Positions 35,066 through 41,737 of a DNA stretch of 64,000 nucleotides are shown one piece after another. The notes below the pieces were generated by a model that was not told the origin of the DNA, did not search any database, and saw only the letters and a list, made by a program, of their open reading frames with translations. The position numbers were made by a program, and so were the translations under genes. Every line of letters starts with the position of its first letter. The stretch's first letter is position 1. Source of the stretch: Micromonospora polyrhachis (GTDB lineage Bacteria > Actinomycetota > Actinomycetes > Mycobacteriales > Micromonosporaceae); the NCBI RefSeq assembly GCF_014203835.1, contig NZ_JACHJW010000001.1, positions 6,212,501-6,276,500 of the forward strand. Direction: 5' to 3'.

Positions 35066-35526
35066 TGTCGGACTCGATTCCCCTCGTGGTGGCCTTCTTC
35101 TCCCCGTTCGCATTGCTCCTGTTGGTCTTGCTCGTCAGCCGGCGTCCGAAGCGGAGTGTCGACCTGGTGCCGCCAGCGGAGGTCGATCCACGCACGGTTG
35201 CCGAACAGGTGGCGGCGCTGCTTCGGGCCGGCAAGAAGATCCCTGCGGTCAAGCTGGTCCGCGACCGGACCGGCCTGTCCCTGCGGGACGCGAAGGAGGC
35301 CGTCGACGCCATCGAACGGGATGGAGCCCAGGCGATGCCCGGGCTCGGCAAGCTACCGTTCGTTCCGACGTCGCCCGGCTCGTCGCTGTCCGATGTGCCG
35401 CCGGCGGTGCTCGACCAGGTGCGGAAGCTGCACCACCGGGGGCGGAAGATCGAGGCGATCAAGGTGCTGCGCCAGCACACCCGTCTCGGTCTCAAGGAGG
35501 CCAAGGAGGCGGTCGAGCGGTTGTAG
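35065..35526 (+). CDS. Membrane-anchored protein with two L7/L12 C-terminal-like domains
   Basis: A 153-residue protein. One N-terminal transmembrane helix (about 5-24, PLVVAFFSPFALLLLVLLVS) is followed by a basic RRPKR stop-transfer signal. Two copies of the helix-turn block of the ribosomal L7/L12 C-terminal domain then follow: AGKKIPAVKLVRDRTGLSL-RDAKEAVDAIE (about 54-85) and RGRKIEAIKVLRQHTRLGL-KEAKEAVERL (about 124-153). In the ribosome this surface binds translation factors; here the membrane anchor and duplication make a ribosomal role unlikely. The start is GTG 35065 with a leaderless promoter. It is convergent with a DUF457 membrane gene. Function is unknown. Confidence 0.78.
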   Translation: MSDSIPLVVAFFSPFALLLLVLLVSRRPKRSVDLVPPAEVDPRTVAEQVAALLRAGKKIPAVKLVRDRTGLSLRDAKEAVDAIERDGAQAMPGLGKLPFVPTSPGSSLSDVPPAVLDQVRKLHHRGRKIEAIKVLRQHTRLGLKEAKEAVERL

Positions 35527-35536
35527 CTCGCCCTGC

Positions 35537-36346
35537 TCAGATCTCCACGTTGAACCGGCGCAGAATTGACGGGGCCAACAGGCCAGCGGCGGAGAGCACC
35601 GACAGCACGGTGAAGACGGTACGGAGGACGACCACCTCGACCTTGCCGCCGACCTTGACCGCGTACTTGTTCGGCACCCCGATCATGCGCCACATCCGCC
35701 GCCCGATGGGAATCGGCCAGAGGATCGGTACCCCGGCGCTGGTGATCATGTCGCCCAGGATGTGCACGATGCAGCCGACCCCGACCGCGAGGCCGAGCAT
35801 CGGATAACCACGGTCGTCAGGCAGGTGCAGATACGTGAAGTACGCCGCCGCCAGGGACACCAGCGTGACGATCACCCAGCCGGCCCGCTTGGCCCACTCG
35901 TCGAACAGTCCGCGCAGCGCCAGTCCGATCATGAAGAACAGGATGCCGATGACCGCCCACTTGCCGTACGCGGTGCACAGCGCGGTGGTGCCCCAACCCA
36001 CCAGCACGGTGAACGGGATGGTGTGGGTGAGCGTACGGTGTCCGTTGTTGCGGTGTGGATCCTTGCTCAGCTTCGTCGCGTGGTAGACGCCGAGCGAGAT
36101 CTTCTCCATCACCTCGGCGATGAACAGCGACACCACGCCGAAGGTCCGGGCGACGGTCGCGCCGCCCTGGTTCTTGGTCACCTTGCCGGAGAGGTCCAGA
36201 TCGGGAAAGAGCGCGCCACCGGCACAGACCGCGGTGCCGACGGCGATCGCGATCGGCGACTGCTCGTAGCCGGCGAACTGGTCCAGCGCCAGGGATCCGG
36301 TCAGCCATACGGCGGCACCGGACAGCGCATGGGATGGTCCCATCAT
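35537..36346 (-). CDS. Membrane-bound metal-dependent hydrolase family protein (YdjM/DUF457)
   Basis: A 269-residue polytopic membrane protein of the YdjM/DUF457 family. The N-terminal GPSHALSGAAVWL, FPDLDLSGK, NNGHRTLTHTIPFTVLVGW and VGCIVHILGDMITSAGVPILWPIP carry the conserved His/Asp residues (H-x-x-x-G, P-D-x-D, H-R-x-x-T-H, H-x-x-x-D) proposed to bind metal. About six helices are present. The start is ATG 36346 with GGGGAGGA nine bases upstream. Known members are poorly characterised, and some are SOS- or phage-associated. The neighbours give no further hint. Confidence 0.83.
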   Translation of the reverse strand: MMGPSHALSGAAVWLTGSLALDQFAGYEQSPIAIAVGTAVCAGGALFPDLDLSGKVTKNQGGATVARTFGVVSLFIAEVMEKISLGVYHATKLSKDPHRNNGHRTLTHTIPFTVLVGWGTTALCTAYGKWAVIGILFFMIGLALRGLFDEWAKRAGWVIVTLVSLAAAYFTYLHLPDDRGYPMLGLAVGVGCIVHILGDMITSAGVPILWPIPIGRRMWRMIGVPNKYAVKVGGKVEVVVLRTVFTVLSVLSAAGLLAPSILRRFNVEI

Positions 36347-36499
36347 CGTCGTTCATTCCTCCCCAAGATCTGCCCGCAGGCTACGCCACTTTGTCAGAGG
36401 GGAGGCGTCTGGGCAATTCACCGTGCATCCACAGTGGAAGGGGAGCGTCTTGTTGTCGGTCAAGCGCTTCCGCGGCCCTTCCCGCCGAGCAGCGGAAGG

Positions 36500-36784
36500 T
36501 CAAGCACCTTCGCGGAGCGGGATGCCGCGGACGATCGCAACGGCGATCTGGCAGAACTGTTCCATGTCCGGGGTGAAGTCCGGGGCTACCTCCGAGGGCA
36601 GCGCGAGTCTGGTCTCGACCAACAGCCGCCGGCAGACGTCCTCGATGGGCTGACCGGTGTAGTCGGCACGGACCAGGTCGGTGGCGGTCCGTAGGGCGCG
36701 GCGGAGCTGTTCCTCAGTGGGACGGCCAGCCTGCCGTGCGGGGTTCGCCCCGGCCGTCTGCGGCGAGACGCGTTGCTCGGACAT
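36500..36784 (-). CDS. Small protein of unknown function
   Basis: A 94-residue hydrophilic, probably soluble and helical protein. A disordered N-terminal 20 residues (SEQRVSPQTAGANPARQAGR) is followed by TEEQLRRALRTATDLVRADY and DMEQFCQIAVAIVRGIPL. I recognise no family. ATG 36784 follows GGGAGAG, which supports it as a true gene start over the longer frame. It lies about 108 bp downstream of another tiny leftward gene (36893-37054), so the two may be co-transcribed. Confidence 0.6.
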   Translation of the reverse strand: MSEQRVSPQTAGANPARQAGRPTEEQLRRALRTATDLVRADYTGQPIEDVCRRLLVETRLALPSEVAPDFTPDMEQFCQIAVAIVRGIPLREGA

Positions 36785-36892
36785 GGTTCTCTCCCTTCCT
36801 GAGACCGGGATCTTCCGCACTCGGCGGGACTCCAGGTGCCGGGTCCGGGCCGGCCAGACCATCGCCGGTACGGCGGCGACTCGGACGGAATG

Positions 36893-37054
36893 CTAAGGCG
36901 TTTCGGCAGCCTCCTCCCAGAGGGAGAGCCGGCGCAGGGACTGGACCCGGGCGGCCTGGCGATGCCCGGGCGCGAGGATCGACAGCGCTTCGGTCTGGAC
37001 CGGGGGCAGGCCGGCGACCTCGAACGACAGGGCGAGCGTGCGGGTGTCCGGCAC
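36893..37054 (-). CDS. Very small protein of unknown function (53 residues)
   Basis: A 53-codon frame starting at GTG 37054 directly behind a near-perfect ribosome site (GAGGAGGTG) and ending at TAG 36893. The product starts PDTRTLALSFEVAGLPPVQTE and ends RRLSLWEEAAETP. It is hydrophilic, with no signal peptide or transmembrane segment. The ribosome site and codon-position bias (G/C-rich third positions) argue that it is real. It is followed by another small leftward gene. No family is recognised. Confidence 0.5.
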   Translation of the reverse strand: MPDTRTLALSFEVAGLPPVQTEALSILAPGHRQAARVQSLRRLSLWEEAAETP

Positions 37055-37357
37055 GGCGGCACCTCCTCGTTGATGACGATCCTGCCGAATGGACCGCCGG
37101 GACGGGACGCGTTTCGCCGATCAGGCGTACGCCGGGCCCAGGAGCATGTCGACATCGGCGGCGACAGGCCAGAGGGCGTCGAGTTCCTCGGCCACGGTAA
37201 CCGAACGAGGTACCCGCGGTACATGCCGTGTTGGCCGGGCGGGCGGGAGCGGAGGTTTACCACCGGAAGGTGCGGGTAGTCGCGAAGGCTTGTGCCACCC
37301 GGTGCGAAGGCTTGTGTCACCCGGTGGTGCCCGTACGACACGGAGGAGGGGATTTCG
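37055..37357. other. Intergenic region upstream of the quinone reductase
   Basis: About 300 bp. A leftward frame ending at 37121 (VAEELDALWPVAADVDMLLG) looks protein-like over about 24 codons only and may be a gene remnant. The 22-bp direct repeats at 37282-37325 lie close to the wrbA start. Nothing else is recognisable. Confidence 0.35.
37282..37325. repeat. 22-bp direct tandem repeat before the WrbA-type gene
   Basis: GCGAAGGCTTGTGYCACCCGGT occurs at 37282-37303 and 37304-37325 with one difference. It ends 32 bp before the wrbA start codon, where it could be a pair of regulator-binding sites. Confidence 0.7.
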
Positions 37358-37975
37358 ATGGACGGCCGTACCAAGGTAGCGGTGATCTACTACAGCGCGA
37401 CCGGGATCACCTATCAGATGGCCCTGGCAGCGGTCGAGGGTGCCGAGCAGGCTGGTGCCGAGGTGCGGTTGCGCAAGGTGCGGGAACTCGCCCCTGAAGA
37501 GGCGATCCGGTCGAACTCCGGTTGGCACGCCCATCAGTTGGAGACCCAGGACGTGATGGAGGTGGAACTGGACGACCTCACCTGGGCCGATGTGGTGATC
37601 TTCGGGACCCCCACCCGGTACGGGGTGATGGCCGCCCAGCTCAAGCAGTTCATCGACACCAGCGGACCGCTGTGGAGTCAGGGCGTGCTGGTCAACAAGG
37701 TCTACGCCGGCTTCTGCTCGACCGCCACCACCCACGGTGGCCAGGAGGCGACCCTGCTCTCCATGTTCAACGTCTTCTACCACTGGGGCGGGATCGTGGT
37801 CACCCCCGGCTACGTCGAGCCCAGCCAGTTCATCGCCGGCAACCCGTACGGCGGTTCGCACACCAGCAACAACGGGGAGACGGCACCGGACGAGGTGGCC
37901 CGGACCGCGACGGCGCTGACCGCCCGCAGGGCGGTGCAGATCAGCACGGCCCTGCGGGCTGGCCTGGCCGGGTAG
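37358..37975 (+). CDS. wrbA: WrbA-type NAD(P)H:quinone oxidoreductase
   Basis: A 205-residue FMN-binding flavodoxin-fold enzyme that reduces quinones by two electrons. The phosphate-binding loop VIYYSATGITYQMA is at the N-terminus, then VIFGTPTRYGVMAAQLKQFIDTSGPLW, FCSTATTHGGQEATLLSMF and TPGYVEPSQFIAGNPYGGSHTSNN, all family-specific (long motifs given in full only to about 20 residues: GTPTRYGVMAAQLKQFID, STATTHGGQEATLLSM). ATG 37358 has a strong GGAGGAGGG site. A 22-bp direct repeat precedes it. Its stop codon lies in the first unit of a 32-bp tandem repeat that runs to the end of the convergent trpEG gene. Confidence 0.88.
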   Translation: MDGRTKVAVIYYSATGITYQMALAAVEGAEQAGAEVRLRKVRELAPEEAIRSNSGWHAHQLETQDVMEVELDDLTWADVVIFGTPTRYGVMAAQLKQFIDTSGPLWSQGVLVNKVYAGFCSTATTHGGQEATLLSMFNVFYHWGGIVVTPGYVEPSQFIAGNPYGGSHTSNNGETAPDEVARTATALTARRAVQISTALRAGLAG

Positions 37976-38056
37976 GCCCGAGTCAGCCCGTCGGCCTGGC
38001 CGGGTAGGCCCGAGTCAGCCCGTCGATCTGGCCGGGTAGGCCCGAGTCAGCCCGTC
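37961..38056. repeat. Three 32-bp tandem repeats joining the 3' ends of wrbA and the TrpEG gene
   Basis: Units at 37961-37992, 37993-38024 and 38025-38056 are identical except for two bases in the third. The wrbA stop (37973-37975) is in the first unit and the stop of the convergent anthranilate synthase gene (38047-38049) in the third, so the array fills the whole gap. Confidence 0.9.
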
Positions 38057-39960
38057 GATCTTGTCGAGGCCGTCGTGGCCGGCAGCAACCCAGTCAGTAG
38101 CTCTGTCAGCACCAGCATTCCGTCCTGGCTGAGCACCGACTCGGGGTGGAACTGCACGCCGGCGAAGGTCGTACCGCGTAGGGCGTGCACCGTGCCGTCG
38201 TCGGCGTCGCGGGCCACCCGGACCGGGCCGTGGCTCGTGGTGATCACGTCAGTGTCGGCCAGGGCGGTGTACGTGGCGTAGAACCCGACCCGGCGGCGCG
38301 CGCCGAAGAGGTCGACCTCCCGCTGCAACCCCTGGTAGGGCAGGTCACGGCGGTGCAGGCGCAACCCGAGCTGCCCGCAGAGCAACTGGTGCCCTAGGCA
38401 GATGGCCAGGGTGGGGTGACCGCCGTCGAGCAGCATGCCGAGCAACGTACGCAGGGTGGTCATCTTCGGGTCGTCCGGGCTGGTCGGGTCACCCGGCCCG
38501 GGGCCGACCACGGTCAGGTCGAACCCGGTCGGGTCACCGATGCGGTGCCACGGCCGCAGTTCGGTGGCCAGCCCCAGCGCCCGCAGCTGGTGGGTCAGCA
38601 TGCCGGTGAAGGTGTCCTCGCCGTCGACGATCAGCACCCGTCGACCGGCGAGCGTGGGCACCACCGCCTCGCCTTCCGCACGCTGCTCCAACCAGAACCG
38701 GGCGAGCCGGTCGTTGCGGGCGGCCAGCGCGGCGCGTACCGCCGGATCGTCGGCCAGCCGAGTCGCCGGGGCGGTGCTGCGGGGCGGTCCGCCGGTCGTT
38801 CGTACCCCGAGTGCGGCCAGCACCCCGGCGGCCTTGGCGTGGGTCTCCGCCACCTCACCCGTGGCGGTGGAGTGCCGCACCAGGGTCGCGCCGACCGGCA
38901 CCCGCAGCTCGCCGTCGGGGGAGATCTCCGCCGTCCGGATCAGGATCGGCGCGTCCAGGGTCTGCCGGCCGGCGGTGTCCCGACCGAGCAGGGCGAGCAC
39001 CCCCGCGTAGTAGCCCCGGCCGGTCCGCTCGTGCCGGGCGATCACCCGACAGGCGTTCTCCATCGGGCTACCGGTGACGGTCGGGGCGAACATGGTCTCC
39101 CGCAGCACGTCCCGTACGTCCAGCGAGCCCCGTCCGGCCAGCAGGTACTCGGTGTGGCTGAGCTGGGACATCTCCTTCAGGTACGGCCCGATCACCTGCC
39201 CGCCCCGGTCGGCCACGGTCGCCATCATCTTGAGTTCCTCGTCGAGCACCATGTACAGCTCGTCGATCTCCTTCGGGTCGGCGAGGAACCGCAGCAACGC
39301 GTCGAGGTCGGCCGGCCCGTCCGGGTGCCGGAACGTGCCGCTGATCGGGTTCATCATCACCAGGCCGTCCTCGACGCTGACGTGCCGTTCCGGGGTGGCC
39401 CCGACCAGTGTCCGGGTGCCGGTGTGCACCAGGAACGTCCAGTAGGCGCCCCGCTCACCGGTCAGCAGTCGCCGCAACGCGGCCAGCGCCGAGGTCAGGA
39501 CCGGCCCGACCAGTCGCGCCCGGTAGGTGCGGTGGATGACGAAGTTCGCCCCCGCTCCACGTCCGATCTCCTCCCGCAGCACCCGCTCCACGATCTCCCC
39601 GTACTCCTGGTCGGAGAGGTCGAAACCGCCGCCTTCGGTATGGACCGGCGCATCGGGCAGCGCGGCGAGCGCCTCGTCCAGGGGGGTCCGGTCGAGCGCG
39701 GCCACGGCCAGGTACTCCAGCGGGGTGCCGTCGTCGAGGTGGGCGAACCCCCGCTCGGCGAGCTGGCGGAACGGCACCAGGGCCAGCGTGGCCGGCCCAT
39801 CCGGGCGCTCGGTCAGGGGAAGGTCGGCCAGCCGGTCGGCAACGTGCGCCGTACCCGTGTAGACCTCCAGGTGGGCCGCGCCCTCGCGGCGGATCAGGGC
39901 GAACGGACCGGGGTCGCCGCCGGCGGCCAGCGTGGCGAGCAGGTGCGGTAGCAGCTTCAT
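38047..39960 (-). CDS. Fused anthranilate synthase (TrpE-TrpG), PhzE-like architecture
   Basis: A 637-residue fusion that converts chorismate and glutamine to anthranilate. The chorismate-binding TrpE part (about 1-400) has NPISGTFRHP, DEELKMMATVADRGGQVIGP and RETMFAPTVTGSPMENACRV. The C-terminal glutamine amidotransferase (about 430-625) has CLGHQLLCG (nucleophile Cys521) and GVQFHPES. The sequence also resembles PhzE (aminodeoxyisochorismate synthase), but no other phenazine genes are here, and a leader peptide with two Trp codons precedes it. Streptomyces venezuelae is reported to control an anthranilate synthase gene by such an attenuator. ATG 39960. Anthranilate synthase is therefore preferred. 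Confidence 0.8.
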   Translation of the reverse strand: MKLLPHLLATLAAGGDPGPFALIRREGAAHLEVYTGTAHVADRLADLPLTERPDGPATLALVPFRQLAERGFAHLDDGTPLEYLAVAALDRTPLDEALAALPDAPVHTEGGGFDLSDQEYGEIVERVLREEIGRGAGANFVIHRTYRARLVGPVLTSALAALRRLLTGERGAYWTFLVHTGTRTLVGATPERHVSVEDGLVMMNPISGTFRHPDGPADLDALLRFLADPKEIDELYMVLDEELKMMATVADRGGQVIGPYLKEMSQLSHTEYLLAGRGSLDVRDVLRETMFAPTVTGSPMENACRVIARHERTGRGYYAGVLALLGRDTAGRQTLDAPILIRTAEISPDGELRVPVGATLVRHSTATGEVAETHAKAAGVLAALGVRTTGGPPRSTAPATRLADDPAVRAALAARNDRLARFWLEQRAEGEAVVPTLAGRRVLIVDGEDTFTGMLTHQLRALGLATELRPWHRIGDPTGFDLTVVGPGPGDPTSPDDPKMTTLRTLLGMLLDGGHPTLAICLGHQLLCGQLGLRLHRRDLPYQGLQREVDLFGARRRVGFYATYTALADTDVITTSHGPVRVARDADDGTVHALRGTTFAGVQFHPESVLSQDGMLVLTELLTGLLPATTASTRSTG

Positions 39961-40057
39961 GGTGTCGTTTCCTCAGGCCGGGGGCCGTCCGGCGGGGAGG
40001 CCGGAATGCGTGGGAAACGCCGACGGCCGCCTCGCTGGGGCGGCCGCGTGGGAGAAA
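39961..40057 (-). promoter_or_regulatory. trp attenuator region
   Basis: Between the leader peptide and the TrpEG start lies a perfect hairpin: CGGCCGCC (40024-40031) and GGCGGCCG (40039-40046), with a 7-base loop. A second G/C-rich block of GGCC repeats (about 39975-40003) allows an alternative structure. This is the layout expected for ribosome-mediated attenuation. Confidence 0.6.
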
Positions 40058-40117
40058 CTACGCGCGAGCGATGGCCGCCGGATAGGCGGGCCACCAGGAG
40101 TTCAGTCGCGCGAGCAC
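40058..40117 (-). CDS. trp leader peptide (Trp-Trp)
   Basis: A 19-codon ORF, VLARLNSWWPAYPAAIARA, starts at GTG 40117 and stops at 40058, ahead of the fused anthranilate synthase gene on the same strand. Two consecutive Trp codons in NSWWPAYPAA resemble the Streptomyces trp leader (NWWWTAHPAA, from memory). When tryptophan is scarce the ribosome would stall there and favour read-through. A -10-like TATGGT (40129-40124) ends six bases upstream, so the leader itself appears leaderless. Confidence 0.72.
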   Translation of the reverse strand: MLARLNSWWPAYPAAIARA

Positions 40118-40251
40118 CGGCCCACCATACGACGTACGCCGGACCGGCGGAACCCCGTCGGGCCGAGGCGTCCACCTGTTGGACGGCCCGTCCGGGCCGG
40201 TGTCGGCAAGTCCCCGGTGCCGACCTGGGCTTGGCGGGGGCGTTCGGCGGG

Positions 40252-40266
40252 TACGGTGTCCGGCGA
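40252..40266 (+). promoter_or_regulatory. Leaderless promoter of the FGGY kinase gene
   Basis: TACGGT (40252-40257) ends eight bases before ATG 40266; no ribosome site is visible. Confidence 0.4.
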
Positions 40267-41678
40267 TGAACATTCTCGCCCTCGACCTGGGCACCTCCTC
40301 GGTACGGGGACTGGTGCTGGACTCCGACGCCGTGCCCCGGCCCGGTGCGCTGGCCCGTCGCCCGGTGACCGTGGTGACCACCAACGAGGGGGCGGCGACG
40401 CTGGACGGGCCGGGCTATCTGGCCGCGTTGATCGAATGCCTCGACGAACTGGCCAGCGCCGGACACCTGGACGGCGTCGAGTTGGTGGCCACCGCCGCAC
40501 AGTGGCATTCGGTGGTGCCGTTGGATTCCGGCGGCGCACCGCTGGGACCGGTGCTGACCTGGCTCGACACCCGTGCCGAGCCGCTGTCCGTGGCAGCCGG
40601 TCCGGCCGACCCAGCCGCCTTCCACCAGCGCACCGGCACCTGGTGGCACCGCTTCTACTGGAGCGTACGGCTGCCCTGGCTGCGCGAACGTGCCGACGTC
40701 GGCCTGGCCCGTTTCGTCGGACTGGTCGAGTACGTCTTCGGCCGCCTGCTGGACGAGTCGCCCATGTCGGTATCGCAGGCCTCCGGCACCGGGCTGCTCG
40801 ATCTGCGGGCCCTCGACTGGGACGCCGAGGCCTGCGAGCTGGCCGGCATCCGGCCCGGGGAGCTGCCGGACCTGGCCCCGGCGGGCTGGACCGGGCGGCT
40901 CCGACCGGACCTGGCCCGGCGTTGGCCGGCGCTGCGGTCCGCCCGGTGGGCACCTCCGCTGGGTGATGGTGCGGCCTCCAACGTCGGGTCCGGGTGCGTC
41001 GGTCCGGGCCGGGCCGCGGTCACGGTGGGGACCTCCGCGGCGGTACGACTGGTGCAGCCATCACCGGCCGGCGAACCGTTGCCGCCGTTGCCGGACGGGC
41101 TGTGGCGTTACCGGGTGGATCAGAACCACATCGTCACCGGCACCGCGTATTCGGCCGGGGGGAACCTGTTCGCCTGGGCCAAGCGGGAGCTACGCCTGCC
41201 CGAGGGACCCGCGTTGGACGCGGCGTTGGCCAGCCGCCCACCGGGCAGTGGCCCGCCGGTGGACGTCCGGCTCGGTGGTGACCGGCCACCAGGGCTGGCC
41301 CCGGCCGGTTCCGGGCAGTTCTCCGGGCTCAGTTTCGGCACCACGGCCGTAGACCTGCTCACCGGATTGATGAGTGCGCTGAGCCGGCAGGTCGCGGCGG
41401 ACCTCACCGACATCGAGTCCACTGTGGGAGATCCGGTGGAGGTGGTCCTCGGCGGCGGTGCCCTCGCTGCGTCGTCGTGGTGGCGGCGGACCTTCGCGGC
41501 GGCCCTGGCGCCGCGCACGGTACGGCACGTCGCCAATCCGGAGATCGGCGCGACCGGTGCGGCCCTGGTGGCGATCGGTCGGATCGATGGAACGGCCGGC
41601 CCCGGGGGGATCAGCCAGACGGACGATCAAGGGGGGCGGGCAACGACAGAACGGTACCGGCCACAGTATCCTTCCTGA
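40266..41678 (+). CDS. FGGY-family carbohydrate kinase
   Basis: A 470-residue sugar kinase of the xylulokinase/gluconokinase group. The N-terminal phosphate loop NILALDLGTSSVRGLVLD, then TAAQWHSVVPLD, LTWLDTRAE, and the C-terminal domain with AVTVGTSAAVRLV and VVLGGGALAASSWWRRTFA, NPEIGATGAALVAIG (ATP site). Substrate specificity cannot be read; gluconate- or xylulose-type sugars are most likely. ATG 40266 is chosen because the glycine loop then starts at residue 3. The product ends with a disordered polar tail of about 30 residues. It diverges from the trp leader and precedes the sensor-kinase gene by 59 bp. Confidence 0.82.
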   Translation: MNILALDLGTSSVRGLVLDSDAVPRPGALARRPVTVVTTNEGAATLDGPGYLAALIECLDELASAGHLDGVELVATAAQWHSVVPLDSGGAPLGPVLTWLDTRAEPLSVAAGPADPAAFHQRTGTWWHRFYWSVRLPWLRERADVGLARFVGLVEYVFGRLLDESPMSVSQASGTGLLDLRALDWDAEACELAGIRPGELPDLAPAGWTGRLRPDLARRWPALRSARWAPPLGDGAASNVGSGCVGPGRAAVTVGTSAAVRLVQPSPAGEPLPPLPDGLWRYRVDQNHIVTGTAYSAGGNLFAWAKRELRLPEGPALDAALASRPPGSGPPVDVRLGGDRPPGLAPAGSGQFSGLSFGTTAVDLLTGLMSALSRQVAADLTDIESTVGDPVEVVLGGGALAASSWWRRTFAAALAPRTVRHVANPEIGATGAALVAIGRIDGTAGPGGISQTDDQGGRATTERYRPQYPS

Positions 41679-41737
41679 GTCGAACCGCAGGTCGGGCCAT
41701 CGATGGCGACGCCGTTCCGGATGGACGTCTTGGAGGC

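Noticed and set aside
38047-39960. Calling this gene phzE (phenazine pathway)
   Set aside because: No phenazine partner genes are present, and a Trp-codon leader precedes it.
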